From: Methanotrichaceae archaeon
GTDB taxonomy: Archaea; Halobacteriota; Methanosarcinia; Methanotrichales; Methanotrichaceae
Assembly (NCBI GenBank): GCA_013178225.1
Contig: JABLXE010000006.1
Span: 62,001 to 126,000 of the forward strand
DNA: 64,000 bases
Direction: 5' to 3'
Shown here piece after piece: positions 34,304-42,396 of the stretch. The position numbers and the translations under genes are program-made. The notes beneath the pieces are model-generated. The model was given only the letters and a program-made list of their open reading frames with translations, did not search any database and had not been told where the DNA came from. The number at the start of each line of letters is the position of its first letter. Within the stretch, counting starts at the first letter, position 1.

Positions 34304-35152
34304 TTATACCCCTCTGCCCTTGGTTGCACTTCGGTTATTGGTTCGGGTATTTATTATTCTGCCCCCCAGATCGCTCCATGCTTCCTCCAGCGAGGCTATC
34401 CCGTCCTGCGAGATCAGGGCGGCATAGGCAGGACCTGTGCCCGAGAGACTGACACCCGAGGCTCCCGCCTCCAGAGCCCTGAGTTGCGGCTCGGCGGATA
34501 GGCCCAGGGCCGCGCAATAGGCGAACCCGTTCAGGGTCATGGCACGCCGGTAATCCCCCCTCATGGCCAGCTCGAAGGCCAGGTCTGCTAACGGGGCAAT
34601 GGCCCTGGATCGCTTGATGTCAGTATCTCTGGAGAAGGCCTGTCTGTTCGGAACCAGAAGCAGCACCGCGGAGTCGATCTCCTCTCTTTTCAAGAGCTTC
34701 ATCTCCCGGTTGTCGGTGACCACTACTCCTCCCAGCATGGAGGCCAGAGCATCATCCAGCGCTCCGGTGATGGTCACTTTTGCCTCTCTCGCGGCTGCAA
34801 CGCCCAGTTTCGCCGCATCTACCAGGTCCATCTCTTCGCCCAGCGCATCCAGCGTTGCCAGGACCACGGCATTGGCAGCAGTGCTGCTGCTCTTCAGCCC
34901 GCTGGCCACCGGAATCTCGCTCCAGGTGCGGACCACAGCGCCGTCGTCGCAGCCGAAGTGCTGCAAGACCCGTTCCGCGCACTTCTCGATCAGGGTCGTG
35001 TCCACAAAAGGAACGTCGCCCCTGATGCATCCCGAGCGGTTCAGCTCCACCTCCGCCGAGGTCTTCAGGTTTATGCCGAAGGCGCAGCCTTTCCAGGTGG
35101 AGACGGCGTTAAGAACTGTGGCTGCGCCGCAGGCGGTGGCAAATCCCCTCAA
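34304..35152 (-). CDS. Shikimate kinase, archaeal GHMP type
   Basis: 282 residues of the GHMP kinase fold, unrelated to bacterial AroK. The ATP-binding motif is PVASGLKSSSTAANAVVLATLDA, seen here as VASGLKSSSTAANAV, with TITGALDDALASMLGG and the C-terminal LSGTGPAYAAL. It phosphorylates shikimate on the way to chorismate. It starts with TTG at 35152, overlapping the preceding stop as TTGA. The chorismate mutase gene follows at once, so the operon groups two successive parts of aromatic synthesis. Confidence 0.92.
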   Translation of the reverse strand: MRGFATACGAATVLNAVSTWKGCAFGINLKTSAEVELNRSGCIRGDVPFVDTTLIEKCAERVLQHFGCDDGAVVRTWSEIPVASGLKSSSTAANAVVLATLDALGEEMDLVDAAKLGVAAAREAKVTITGALDDALASMLGGVVVTDNREMKLLKREEIDSAVLLLVPNRQAFSRDTDIKRSRAIAPLADLAFELAMRGDYRRAMTLNGFAYCAALGLSAEPQLRALEAGASGVSLSGTGPAYAALISQDGIASLEEAWSDLGGRIINTRTNNRSATKGRGV

Positions 35153-35673
35153 GCCATCTCCATCTCGAAGATCTTCTTGAGCTTGTCCAGCTCTTTTACG
35201 AAGTCTTCTCGGCCCTCGCGGGTGTGCTTGGCGATCATCTTGTTCAGGTACTCCATCTCAGCGATGGAGGAGGTGAATGCAGGCTGGTAGTTTCCCAGGG
35301 CGTAGAGCGGAATCACTTCTACGCCGCCCTTATTGGTCGCCTCCTCCAGTCCCTTGACCACCACCATGAAAACATAGTTCTTGTAGCCCAGGCCGCGGGC
35401 GATGTTCTTGGCATAGGCGTTCATTTGCTGCACCCGCCGCGAGGAGAGGCTCTTGTAGGCGGCAACTGAGTCCTTGTACTCTACGAACATCACGGCTTCG
35501 TCGGACCACAGCAGAGCGTCGTATTCCACGATGGCCACCGAATTTTTGAGAGCGACCACGTTAAATAGGACGCCCCGGCACCAGTTGATGTTGAGGTGAA
35601 GCCGGAAATCGGCCTCGCTTAGAGGGGATGTCCGGGGCTTGAGGACGTATGGGTCGCTGGACAGTTCGATCAT
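35149..35673 (-). CDS. Hypothetical protein with a PD-(D/E)XK nuclease-like core
   Basis: 174 residues. The segment IVEYDALLWSDEAVMFVEYK has the spacing of a PD-(D/E)XK nuclease core (Asp in EYDALLW, then Glu-x-Lys about 15 residues later). The C-terminal part is helical and charged. The first gene of the shikimate kinase/chorismate mutase/PurE operon, it overlaps the next gene by four bases. Nuclease activity is an inference from a short motif. The domain may bind nucleic acid or be inactive. The start ATG at 35673 is the only candidate with a full N-terminus. Confidence 0.65.
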   Translation of the reverse strand: MIELSSDPYVLKPRTSPLSEADFRLHLNINWCRGVLFNVVALKNSVAIVEYDALLWSDEAVMFVEYKDSVAAYKSLSSRRVQQMNAYAKNIARGLGYKNYVFMVVVKGLEEATNKGGVEVIPLYALGNYQPAFTSSIAEMEYLNKMIAKHTREGREDFVKELDKLKKIFEMEMA

Positions 35674-35751
35674 GAACCAACCATGCTTCTACTGCTTAAT
35701 TGGCTTTTCCAAGGTGTCTGTTGCACGAGAAACGACTGAAATGCTCCATTT

Positions 35752-36912
35752 CTACCCCCTGGCCAGGTTCCAGGCCAAATCCAGCACCGTCCTGGGCCGC
35801 GCCAGAAAGACCTTGGCCCCGGCATGAAACGATTTCTTAAATAGGCCGCCCTCTGACACCAGGGCCTTTCCCGAGAGCCTCTGGACCATTCGGTCGATTT
35901 CGCCGTCCTTCATGCCGGCCAGCGTTTCCAGGGCCGCCCGCCCCATGCGGTACTCCCAGCGAAATTCCGCGTTCCAGAGCCGTTCATACTCAGAAAGCCC
36001 TTGTCTGGACACATCCCCCGAGGTGGTAGCGTCAGCAGCCACCTGGCCGCAGATCTGGCCGGCGCGCATGGAGTAGGCCAGGCCGCTCTGGCCCGCAGCT
36101 CCGCCGACGACCATCAGGGAGTCGGAGACTACCTGGCCGGGAAGGACTGCTATGGGATCGCCTCCGCTGCGGACCGAGAGGATCTTTAGGTCCTCGATGT
36201 CTCGATAGGCTGACGACTTGTAGGCCTTGAATATTTTTAAAAATGAGCGGAAGAAGGACTGCACGTGGGGCCCGTGGCCGCGCACGAAGACCGCCAGGGT
36301 GGCCCTGTCTCCTCCCGCCGGGGAGAAGGTGGCCTTCCATCCGGGGGCCATGCTCCCTATCCAGTATTGAAAGAACATCTCCTCTCCCAGGCCGGGGTGG
36401 CTGACCTCTGCCTCCATGGCCCAGGCTATGTCCTGGGGATGACGCATGGGCTTGAGACCGGCCTTCTGGGCCAGATGAGAGCCTATGCCGGAGGCATCTA
36501 TTGCCACCCTCGCCCTGATCTCTCCCTGTGCCGATGAAACGGAGATGCTGCCAGGATGCCGGTTTATGTACTTGACCTCGTCTCGCAGCAGCGAGACCCC
36601 TGCGGCTTCAGCCGCCTTCAGATAATACTGATCCAGCTTTTCGCGGTCCAGGAAATATCCCCTGGCGGGAATGGTCGCGCCGTGGCCGGATGGGGATAGG
36701 ATGCGCATGCCCTGCAGCTCTTTTTGCACATAGCAGTCTAAAATCTCCACCTTTGCCCGGGAGGCCATGCCCTCGAAGATGGTGTTGGCCGGGTGGTTCA
36801 GGTTTCCCAGATCCCGGTCCAAGAGAATTACCTCCGCGTTGGATCTCGCGGCGGAAGTAGCTGCCATCAGCCCCGCAGGCGAGGCGCCTACCACCAGCAC
36901 GTCGCACTTCAT
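35752..36912 (-). CDS. Geranylgeranyl reductase family FAD-dependent oxidoreductase
   Basis: 386 residues. The FAD-binding GxGxxG-type motif is VLVVGASPAGLMAATSAA at the N-terminus. A central DASGIGSHLAQKAGL and the late VVGGAAGQSGLAYSMRAG (for the usual GDAAGxxxPxxGxG) follow. Relatives saturate geranylgeranyl chains of archaeal lipids or reduce other polyprenyl groups. The GDAAG motif is altered to GGAAG, so the substrate may differ. It is a single gene with a short AT-rich upstream region next to the first DUF1699 gene. Confidence 0.85.
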   Translation of the reverse strand: MKCDVLVVGASPAGLMAATSAARSNAEVILLDRDLGNLNHPANTIFEGMASRAKVEILDCYVQKELQGMRILSPSGHGATIPARGYFLDREKLDQYYLKAAEAAGVSLLRDEVKYINRHPGSISVSSAQGEIRARVAIDASGIGSHLAQKAGLKPMRHPQDIAWAMEAEVSHPGLGEEMFFQYWIGSMAPGWKATFSPAGGDRATLAVFVRGHGPHVQSFFRSFLKIFKAYKSSAYRDIEDLKILSVRSGGDPIAVLPGQVVSDSLMVVGGAAGQSGLAYSMRAGQICGQVAADATTSGDVSRQGLSEYERLWNAEFRWEYRMGRAALETLAGMKDGEIDRMVQRLSGKALVSEGGLFKKSFHAGAKVFLARPRTVLDLAWNLARG

Positions 36913-37021
36913 TCTATGGGTGCTCGGCAGAGGATGAATTTAACCTTTCTTAGGGATCGGGTGCTTGAGAACAAAGATCGGGGTTATAAAAGGGGGCAAA
37001 AAGAGGCCGGATGCCTCTTGT

Positions 37022-37429
37022 TCAGGCTGTAATCTTGGTCTTGGCGATGTACTTTATCAGATCCTGGCCCAGCCTGGCCTTCTTCTGAATTGAGCTGGCC
37101 ACATCGTCGAGGTTGCTGCCGCTCTCTGCCAGCTTGCGGATCTCTTCCATGGTGGTCTCATCCACGGTAAAGTACTCGTCCAGGTCCTTTCTGTGGCCCC
37201 ACACATCGCCTTCCAGGAGTTCTATTCCCTGCATGTCCAGGAATACCTGGATGGCATTGGACATGGTTTTCCTGTAGGAAGGAGGGACCTGGATCATCCT
37301 GAGCCGGGGACATTTCTGCATCAGGTTGAGGAAGTCGACGTTCGACGCTCTGAAAGCTAGGTGAACCATCTTCTCATTGGGGTTGAGATCAGAAATCTCA
37401 TTTTTTGAGCTGACTACTCTAAGTCTCAT
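37022..37429 (-). CDS. DUF1699 family protein, copy 1
   Basis: 135 residues of DUF1699, a family I know only from methanogens of this order. It begins MRLRVVSSKNEISDL, with an internal CPRLRMIQVPPSYRKTMSNA and a C-terminal LIKYIAKTKITA. A second copy at 38096-38503 is nearly identical along its length. The aligned start is ATG 37429, and MSM at 37435 is an alternative. No function is known. The upstream region shares a 22-base block with copy 2, including TATTAATAAT, so both copies keep the same promoter. Confidence 0.85.
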   Translation of the reverse strand: MRLRVVSSKNEISDLNPNEKMVHLAFRASNVDFLNLMQKCPRLRMIQVPPSYRKTMSNAIQVFLDMQGIELLEGDVWGHRKDLDEYFTVDETTMEEIRKLAESGSNLDDVASSIQKKARLGQDLIKYIAKTKITA

Positions 37430-38095
37430 AGACACTCCGGTTTGGAAGGAATAATATCATATTATTAATAGACACTTGCACTATACGCATGTGTACATAT
37501 AGTTATGCTTAGACCATATTCTCAGTAATAAATGAATCAAAGTGGGTCGGATATGTTTGAATTTTACGATATTCGCATATTGGATGCTCAAATTGAGAAT
37601 ACGGGACCATCAGATGTCCGCATGTAAGACGTCAATGCCTGTCATTCGTTTCAACCACGATTGATTTCTCCGACTGGCATTTTTGATATGCTCCGCTCTA
37701 CTCTTAACACTAATTTCGGTCACATACCTGTCAAAATCAATGGGTTGGAAAGTGATACAATTGACTCAAATTTGCATCAACAAAAATTGCTGGAAAGTCA
37801 AAAATAATATCAGTTGGCGTGGGATCGAGTCCCGAAAGGAGACTTCGAGATCCGGGCCGGATGCAGAATTTTCCGGCCTTCCCGAATTGCGCTCTTTCCC
37901 TCGCATCAGTTATCACCAGGCTGCCTTCCTGGCGGTCTGCCCCAGGATTGCTATTGCGAGAACCGGGATTCTTGCCTCTGCGCAGAAGCTCTCAAGCGAA
38001 AAGCAGAGAATCAAGGTGACAAAAGAATGGGATAAAAGGGGAAATAAAAGAGGGGGGACAAAAGGTAGCAGAGAGGGCGATCGAATGCCTCTTGT
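37430..38095. other. Spacer between the duplicated DUF1699 genes
   Basis: About 660 bases with no supported gene. It begins with the promoter of copy 1 (block at 37459-37480). A plus-strand frame of 159 codons from 37683 runs antisense into copy 2 and has no family features. The segment 38030-38095 matches 36990-37021 after copy 1 (aaaag.gggacaaaa... and the tail ggatgcctcttgttcaggctg), so the duplication includes the 3' flank. Confidence 0.5.
37459..37480 (-). promoter_or_regulatory. Shared promoter block, copy 1
   Basis: A 22-base block containing TATTAATAAT (minus strand) is identical to the block at 38533-38554 and sits about 30-50 bases before the copy 1 ATG, in TATA position. The sequence on both sides is less conserved, which points to selection on this element. 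Confidence 0.55.
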
Positions 38096-38503
38096 TCAGG
38101 CTGTGATCTTGGTCTTGGCGATGTACTTTATCAGATCCTGGCCCAGTCTGGTCTTCTTCTGAACTGAGCTGGCCACTTCGTCGGGGTTGCTGCCGCCCTC
38201 TGCCAGCTTGCGGATCTCTTCCATGGAGGTCTCATCCACAGTGAAGTACTCGTCCAGGTCCTTTCGGTGGCCCCACACATCGCCTTCCAGGAGTTCTATT
38301 CCCTGCATGTCCAGGAATACCTGGATGGCATTGGACATGGTCTTTTTGTAGGAAGGGGGAACCTGGATCATCCTGAGCCGGGGACATTTCTGCATCAGGT
38401 TGAGGAAGTCAACGTTCGAGGCTCTGAAGGCCAGATGAACCATCTTCTCGTTAGGGCTCAGATCGGGGATCTCGTTCCTTGAACTGATAACTCTAAGTCT
38501 CAT
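38096..38503 (-). CDS. DUF1699 family protein, copy 2
   Basis: 135 residues. It differs from copy 1 at only a handful of positions (for example SSRNEIPDLS for SSKNEISDLN, SYKKTMSNA for SYRKTMSNA, KKTRLGQ for KKARLGQ). The substitutions are conservative and the frame is intact, so both copies are probably functional. It starts with ATG at 38503 after an AT-rich leader carrying the shared promoter block (38533-38554). The function is unknown. Confidence 0.85.
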   Translation of the reverse strand: MRLRVISSRNEIPDLSPNEKMVHLAFRASNVDFLNLMQKCPRLRMIQVPPSYKKTMSNAIQVFLDMQGIELLEGDVWGHRKDLDEYFTVDETSMEEIRKLAEGGSNPDEVASSVQKKTRLGQDLIKYIAKTKITA

Positions 38504-38532
38504 AATATCACGTCGGCTAAATCAAGGCATTT

Positions 38533-38554
38533 ATATTATTAATAGACACTTGCA
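38533..38554 (-). promoter_or_regulatory. Shared promoter block, copy 2
   Basis: It is identical to the 22-base block at 37459-37480 and in the same position relative to the gene start, with the TATA-like TATTAATAAT on the minus strand. The adjacent sequence (gtgtacac) is partly palindromic and differs slightly from copy 1 (tatacgca). Confidence 0.55.
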
Positions 38555-38890
38555 GTGTACACTTCTGTTTAAATCAATTTTAATAGAACCGGATTTGAGG
38601 CGTGGGCATTCGATGCAGAGCCTGATGTTAGCTGGTGTTTACGGTTACCACATAAGCCCGGGCAAAGATTACGGCCCTTACCATGAGCCGGGCAAGGATT
38701 ACGTCGTGAAGACCTGCACTTTGATTATGCGGCTAATCCAACCTTATAACGGAATTCGGGTGGGATTCTCTTTTTAGGGTGGGATGGCCAAAGGCCTGTT
38801 TGCACATCGCTTTTCGTCGGCATCAATGAAATTCAGCCCTATTATAATAATATCCGTTTTATGTATTTAAGCATATTATATTCCATCACC
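38555..38890. other. Intergenic region with a short internal repeat
   Basis: No convincing gene. A 75-codon plus-strand frame (38550) contains a duplicated CCGGGCAA(A/G)GATTACG segment (about 38658 and 38688), giving PGKDY twice, but it lacks a ribosome site and family features. The 3' part becomes AT-rich toward the pycB promoter. Confidence 0.35.
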
Positions 38891-38900
38891 TTTATATAAG
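38891..38900 (+). promoter_or_regulatory. TATA box upstream of pycB
   Basis: TTTATATAAG is a near-consensus archaeal TATA element. Transcription would start near 38920, giving a leader of about 190 bases before pycB that holds the small frame at 38967. Confidence 0.6.
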
Positions 38901-38966
38901 ATACAATGGATGGTGCTGGGGAATTGAGATCTTATCCGCTGAACAATAAATGGGCCGCTAGACGAT

Positions 38967-39101
38967 ATGGATCTCGATGGCAAAGTACGGGCGCAGGCTT
39001 TCGATCTAGAGCGCGAGGCGTCCCGGAGCGAAGAGAAGGGCGGAATAAGATTGATGATTGTCAGCTGCGGGTCGAAGGGATTAATAAGCAGAGGAGTATA
39101 G
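38967..39101 (+). CDS. Possible 44-residue leader protein before pycB
   Basis: A frame of 44 residues (MDLDGKVRAQAFDLEREAS at the start, RLMIVSCGSKGLISRG at the end) lies between the TATA box at 38891 and pycB. The composition is protein-like, but there is no clear ribosome site and no family that I recognise. It ends 12 bases before the pycB ATG. It may be a leader peptide, a small gene or chance. Confidence 0.3.
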   Translation: MDLDGKVRAQAFDLEREASRSEEKGGIRLMIVSCGSKGLISRGV

Positions 39102-39113
39102 GAGAAGATCTTC

Positions 39114-40823
39114 ATGGGCAGGGTAAAGCTTACTGAGACGGTTTTTCGGGATGCTCACCAGTCTCTCCTGGCAACCAGGATGAGGACCAGGGATATGCTT
39201 CCCATTGCAGAGAAGATGGATCAGGTTGGATTCTTCTCGGTGGAGATGTGGGGCGGAGCAACCTTCGATGCTTGCATCAGGTACCTGAACGAGGATCCCT
39301 GGGAGCGTTTGCGGGCGCTGAAGAAGGCTATGCCCAACACTCCTATGCAGATGCTTCTGCGCGGGCAGAACCTGGTTGGATACAGGCATTATGCAGATGA
39401 TGTGGTTGACAAATTCGTGGAGATGGCGGCCAAAAACGGGATCGATATCTTCAGGATCTTTGATGCGGTAAACGACATCCGCAATATGGAGCGCTCCATC
39501 AAGGCCGCGAAGGCTGCGGGGGCACACGTTCAGGGAGGCATAAGCTACACTATCTCTCCGGTGCATACCAATGAACAGTTCGCGGACTTCGCGGTGAAGC
39601 TTTCTGAACTTGGCTGCGACTCCATCTGCATCAAAGACATGGCCGGCCTGATCACTCCTCAGAACGCCTACGACCTGATCCAGGCCATCAAGGCCGAGGT
39701 GGATCTGCCCCTGAACTTGCACACTCACTGCACCAGCGGCATGGCCCAGTACAGCTACCTGCGCGGGGTTCAGGCGGGTGCGGACATCCTGGATACTGCC
39801 ATGTCCCCGCTGTCAGGTGGAACCTCACAGCCCTCCACCGAGAGCGTGGTGGCAGCCCTGCAGGGAACTCCTTACGATACGCATCTCGATCTGGGACTGC
39901 TGACCGAGATCAAGAGATACTTCGAAAAGATCGTGGAGATATACGCCCCGGTCTTCAATCCCATTGCGGCCAAGGTTGATACCAATGTCCTGGTGTACCA
40001 GGTTCCGGGGGGGATGCTCTCCAACCTGGTGTCTCAGCTGATCGAGCAGAATGCGCTCGACAAGTACGAGGAGGTGCTGGCCGAGATCACCAGGGTGAGA
40101 AAAGACCTGGGGTATCCTCCCTTGGTGACTCCCACCAGCCAGATAGTGGGAACTCAGGCCGTGCTGAACGTCGTCACCGGAGACCGCTACAAGATGGTTC
40201 CCAAAGAGGTCAAGGATTACGTCAAGGGCCTCTACGGCCGCTCTCCGGCAATGATCGATCCCAAGGTGCGGCTCAAGGTTCTGTGCGATGAGGAACCGAT
40301 AACCATCCGCCCGGCCGACCTTTTGCCCGCCGAGTACGAAAACGCAAGGCGGGAAATGGATTCCCAGGGGCTGGCCCGTAAGGAGGAGGACTATCTAACT
40401 TACGCTCTGTATCCTCAGGTGGCCCCCAAGTTCTTGAAGGGTGCGGCCATCGAAGAGCCTCTGGAGAAGAAGGCTCCGGAACCCGTTCGGGGGGCAGCTC
40501 AGCTCAAGGGTGAGCCCATGGCCTTCAACATCGAGGTTGAGGGAGAGGCCTATCTGGTGAAGGTAGCCCCTGCCGGGATGACCATCGAGCAGGCTCAGCC
40601 CAAGGCACCCAAAGACGGCGTGACCGTGCCCATGCAGGGCGTGGTGATCAGATACCTGGTCAAGAAGGGTGACCGCGTCTCCGCAGGGGATGCCGTGGCG
40701 GTGATCGAGGCCATGAAGATGGAGCAGAATGTGGCAGCCAATAAGGACGGCACGGTCAAGGAGATCTACGTCAAGGAGGGCACAACGGTCTCTCCGGGCG
40801 ATGTGTTGATGTCCATAGAATAA
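39114..40823 (+). CDS. pycB: Pyruvate carboxylase subunit B (carboxyltransferase plus biotin carrier)
   Basis: 569 residues. The carboxyltransferase domain has TVFRDAHQSLLATRMRT, MWGGATFDACIRYL, the metal-binding LHTHCTSGMA and the Lys-containing IKDMAGL. A linker leads to a biotinyl domain with EAMKMEQN, where Lys535 is the biotin site. With the separately encoded PycA it makes oxaloacetate for biosynthesis. PycA is not in the window. Oxaloacetate decarboxylase alpha has the same layout, but in methanogens the anabolic carboxylase is expected. GGAG lies about ten bases before the ATG. Confidence 0.92.
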   Translation: MGRVKLTETVFRDAHQSLLATRMRTRDMLPIAEKMDQVGFFSVEMWGGATFDACIRYLNEDPWERLRALKKAMPNTPMQMLLRGQNLVGYRHYADDVVDKFVEMAAKNGIDIFRIFDAVNDIRNMERSIKAAKAAGAHVQGGISYTISPVHTNEQFADFAVKLSELGCDSICIKDMAGLITPQNAYDLIQAIKAEVDLPLNLHTHCTSGMAQYSYLRGVQAGADILDTAMSPLSGGTSQPSTESVVAALQGTPYDTHLDLGLLTEIKRYFEKIVEIYAPVFNPIAAKVDTNVLVYQVPGGMLSNLVSQLIEQNALDKYEEVLAEITRVRKDLGYPPLVTPTSQIVGTQAVLNVVTGDRYKMVPKEVKDYVKGLYGRSPAMIDPKVRLKVLCDEEPITIRPADLLPAEYENARREMDSQGLARKEEDYLTYALYPQVAPKFLKGAAIEEPLEKKAPEPVRGAAQLKGEPMAFNIEVEGEAYLVKVAPAGMTIEQAQPKAPKDGVTVPMQGVVIRYLVKKGDRVSAGDAVAVIEAMKMEQNVAANKDGTVKEIYVKEGTTVSPGDVLMSIE

Positions 40824-40848
40824 TCTGGGGTTTCAGAGGGATTCAGAG

Positions 40849-41724
40849 TTGACTATCAAGAGAGAACAGGTGCTGATCGAGGCTCTGCCTTACATCCGGG
40901 AGTTTTACGACTCCATAATGATCTTCAAGATCGGGGGGTCGATCATGTCCGATCGCGAAGTCCTGGAGGACTTCATAGAGGATGTGGTCTTGCTGCGCTA
41001 CATCGGCATTCACCCCATAATCGTGCACGGTGGGGGCCCGGAGATCTCGCAGGCCATGCAGAGGTTCGGAAAGAAGGCTGAGTTCGTAGGCGGGCTGAGG
41101 GTTACGGATAAGGAGACCTTGCAGATTGCCCGCATGGTCCTGCTGGGAAACATCAATGCCGAATTGGTGAACCTGATCGGCAAGTATGGCGGCAAGGGAA
41201 TCGGGCTATCCGGTCAGGACGGCATGTTCTTGAAGGCCAAAAAGAAGCCTCCGGTGAAGGTTCAGGGGCAGGACCCCGTGGACCTGGGGTTCGTCGGCGA
41301 AGTGCAGCGCGTGGACCCTGAGATCCTGATGGTCATGGCCGGCAAAGGCTACATTCCCGTGATCTCTCCCATCGCCGTGGATGACGAGGGCAACAACCTG
41401 AACGTAAACGCAGACACCGCTGCAGGGGCAGTGGCCACAGCCCTCCGGGCCAAGAAGTTCATGTCCATCACCGATGTGGAAGGGGTCAGGATGAATCCCG
41501 ATGATCCAAAAAGCGTGATCTCCGAGTTTCCGGCGTCGGATTTCGACCGTCTGGTGCAGGAGGGTATCATAAAGGGCGGCATGATTCCAAAAGTGGAGGC
41601 CTGTGTTCGAGTGGTGGAGAGCGGGGTTGAAAAGGCTCACATCATCGACGGCCGGAGGTCGCACGCCATCCTGCTGGAGCTGCTCACCGATGAGGGCGTG
41701 GGCACCATGATCAGCAGGGATTGA
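40849..41724 (+). CDS. argB: Acetylglutamate kinase
   Basis: 291 residues. It phosphorylates N-acetylglutamate, the second step of arginine synthesis. Motifs are FKIGGSIM, the nucleotide/substrate loop VHGGGPEIS, GLRVTDKETL, NVNADTAAGAVA and IKGGMIPKVEA. It starts with TTG at 40849, 25 bases after pycB, with AGAGGG upstream, so it is probably co-transcribed with pycB. It ends before a T-rich stretch (41728-41737). The C-terminus and length are normal. Confidence 0.93.
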   Translation: MTIKREQVLIEALPYIREFYDSIMIFKIGGSIMSDREVLEDFIEDVVLLRYIGIHPIIVHGGGPEISQAMQRFGKKAEFVGGLRVTDKETLQIARMVLLGNINAELVNLIGKYGGKGIGLSGQDGMFLKAKKKPPVKVQGQDPVDLGFVGEVQRVDPEILMVMAGKGYIPVISPIAVDDEGNNLNVNADTAAGAVATALRAKKFMSITDVEGVRMNPDDPKSVISEFPASDFDRLVQEGIIKGGMIPKVEACVRVVESGVEKAHIIDGRRSHAILLELLTDEGVGTMISRD

Positions 41725-41726
41725 AT

Positions 41727-41740
41727 CTCCTTTTTTGTCG
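41727..41740 (+). terminator. T-rich terminator after argB
   Basis: CTCCTTTTTTGTCG directly follows the argB stop codon and precedes a new AT-rich promoter region (41755-41790) for the next gene. Confidence 0.4.
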
Positions 41741-41816
41741 TGTGGAATAGGTATGGTTATTTATACTATTAACTTTTATTATAACCTAAAGGCATAAGTC
41801 TGAAGGGGGACGTATT

Positions 41817-42086
41817 ATGGTTGATTTTGCCGGACCTATGCAAGCCCGCCTGGCGGCATTCAAGGCAGCGATCGTATTTGAGAAAGATGAAGCAGACGAT
41901 ATAGCCCAATCGAAGCAGGTGCTGAGATATTTCTGGCCCGGCCCGGTTGTGGTCGTCTTCTCCGAGGGACCATTGGGGGTCATGCGGAGGGTGGAGATGG
42001 CCTGGCGGTGCCTTTTCGGAAGGAACGTCAAGGGGCTTTGCTATGAGCCTCCGGAATGGGCACTGGAAAAAAATGAGATGGCTTGA
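41817..42086 (+). CDS. Hypothetical 89-residue protein
   Basis: 89 residues, soluble, with a central beta-rich core (FWPGPVVVVFSEGPLGVM) and a late CLFGRNVKGLCYEPPEW. AAGGGGGAC lies eight bases before the ATG, and an AT-rich promoter is upstream, so I consider it real. It is a single gene whose stop codon is followed at once by four 14-base tandem repeats. I do not recognise the family. Confidence 0.65.
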   Translation: MVDFAGPMQARLAAFKAAIVFEKDEADDIAQSKQVLRYFWPGPVVVVFSEGPLGVMRRVEMAWRCLFGRNVKGLCYEPPEWALEKNEMA

Positions 42087-42088
42087 TT

Positions 42089-42144
42089 AGCCAGGTTTGA
42101 TCAGCCAGGTTTGATCAGCCAGGTTTGATCAGCCAGGTTTGATC
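42089..42144. repeat. Four perfect 14-base tandem repeats
   Basis: AGCCAGGTTTGATC is repeated four times without mismatch, starting three bases after the stop codon at 42084-42086. The unit does not code in the upstream frame and is not a multiple of three. It may arise by slippage or act as a 3' regulatory or binding element. Confidence 0.9.
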
Positions 42145-42396
42145 TTTATCAATCCTTAATTCTTTTGCGGGGATCCTCGCAATTGCCAGCAAAAACAAAG
42201 AACATGATTTGCAGTTTATCTCCTGGTTCTATGCTTTTTTGGCAAACTGTGAGGCTCCAATTTACAACCACAGAGGTGCAGAGCAGAGGGGATAACCTCT
42301 GCCGATTCCATCCACATAATTCGCTGAAGAGCCTTTTTTAGGAAGGCCGGGCAGCGAGAGCAAAGGCTATTACCTAAAGGCGCAGTTAGAGCCGTT
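42145..42396. other. Intergenic region before hisF
   Basis: I see no gene in these 250 bases. The hisF start at 42397 has only a weak purine-rich region upstream (gcgcagttagagcc). Confidence 0.4.

Noticed and set aside
37683-38162. Plus-strand frame of 159 codons between the DUF1699 copies
   Set aside because: It runs antisense into copy 2 and has no domain or ribosome site.
38550-38777. Plus-strand frame with duplicated PGKDY
   Set aside because: It has no ribosome site or family. The repeat is noted as a DNA feature of the intergenic region only.
42089-42144. CRISPR array
   Set aside because: The four units are contiguous with no spacers, and no cas genes are nearby.
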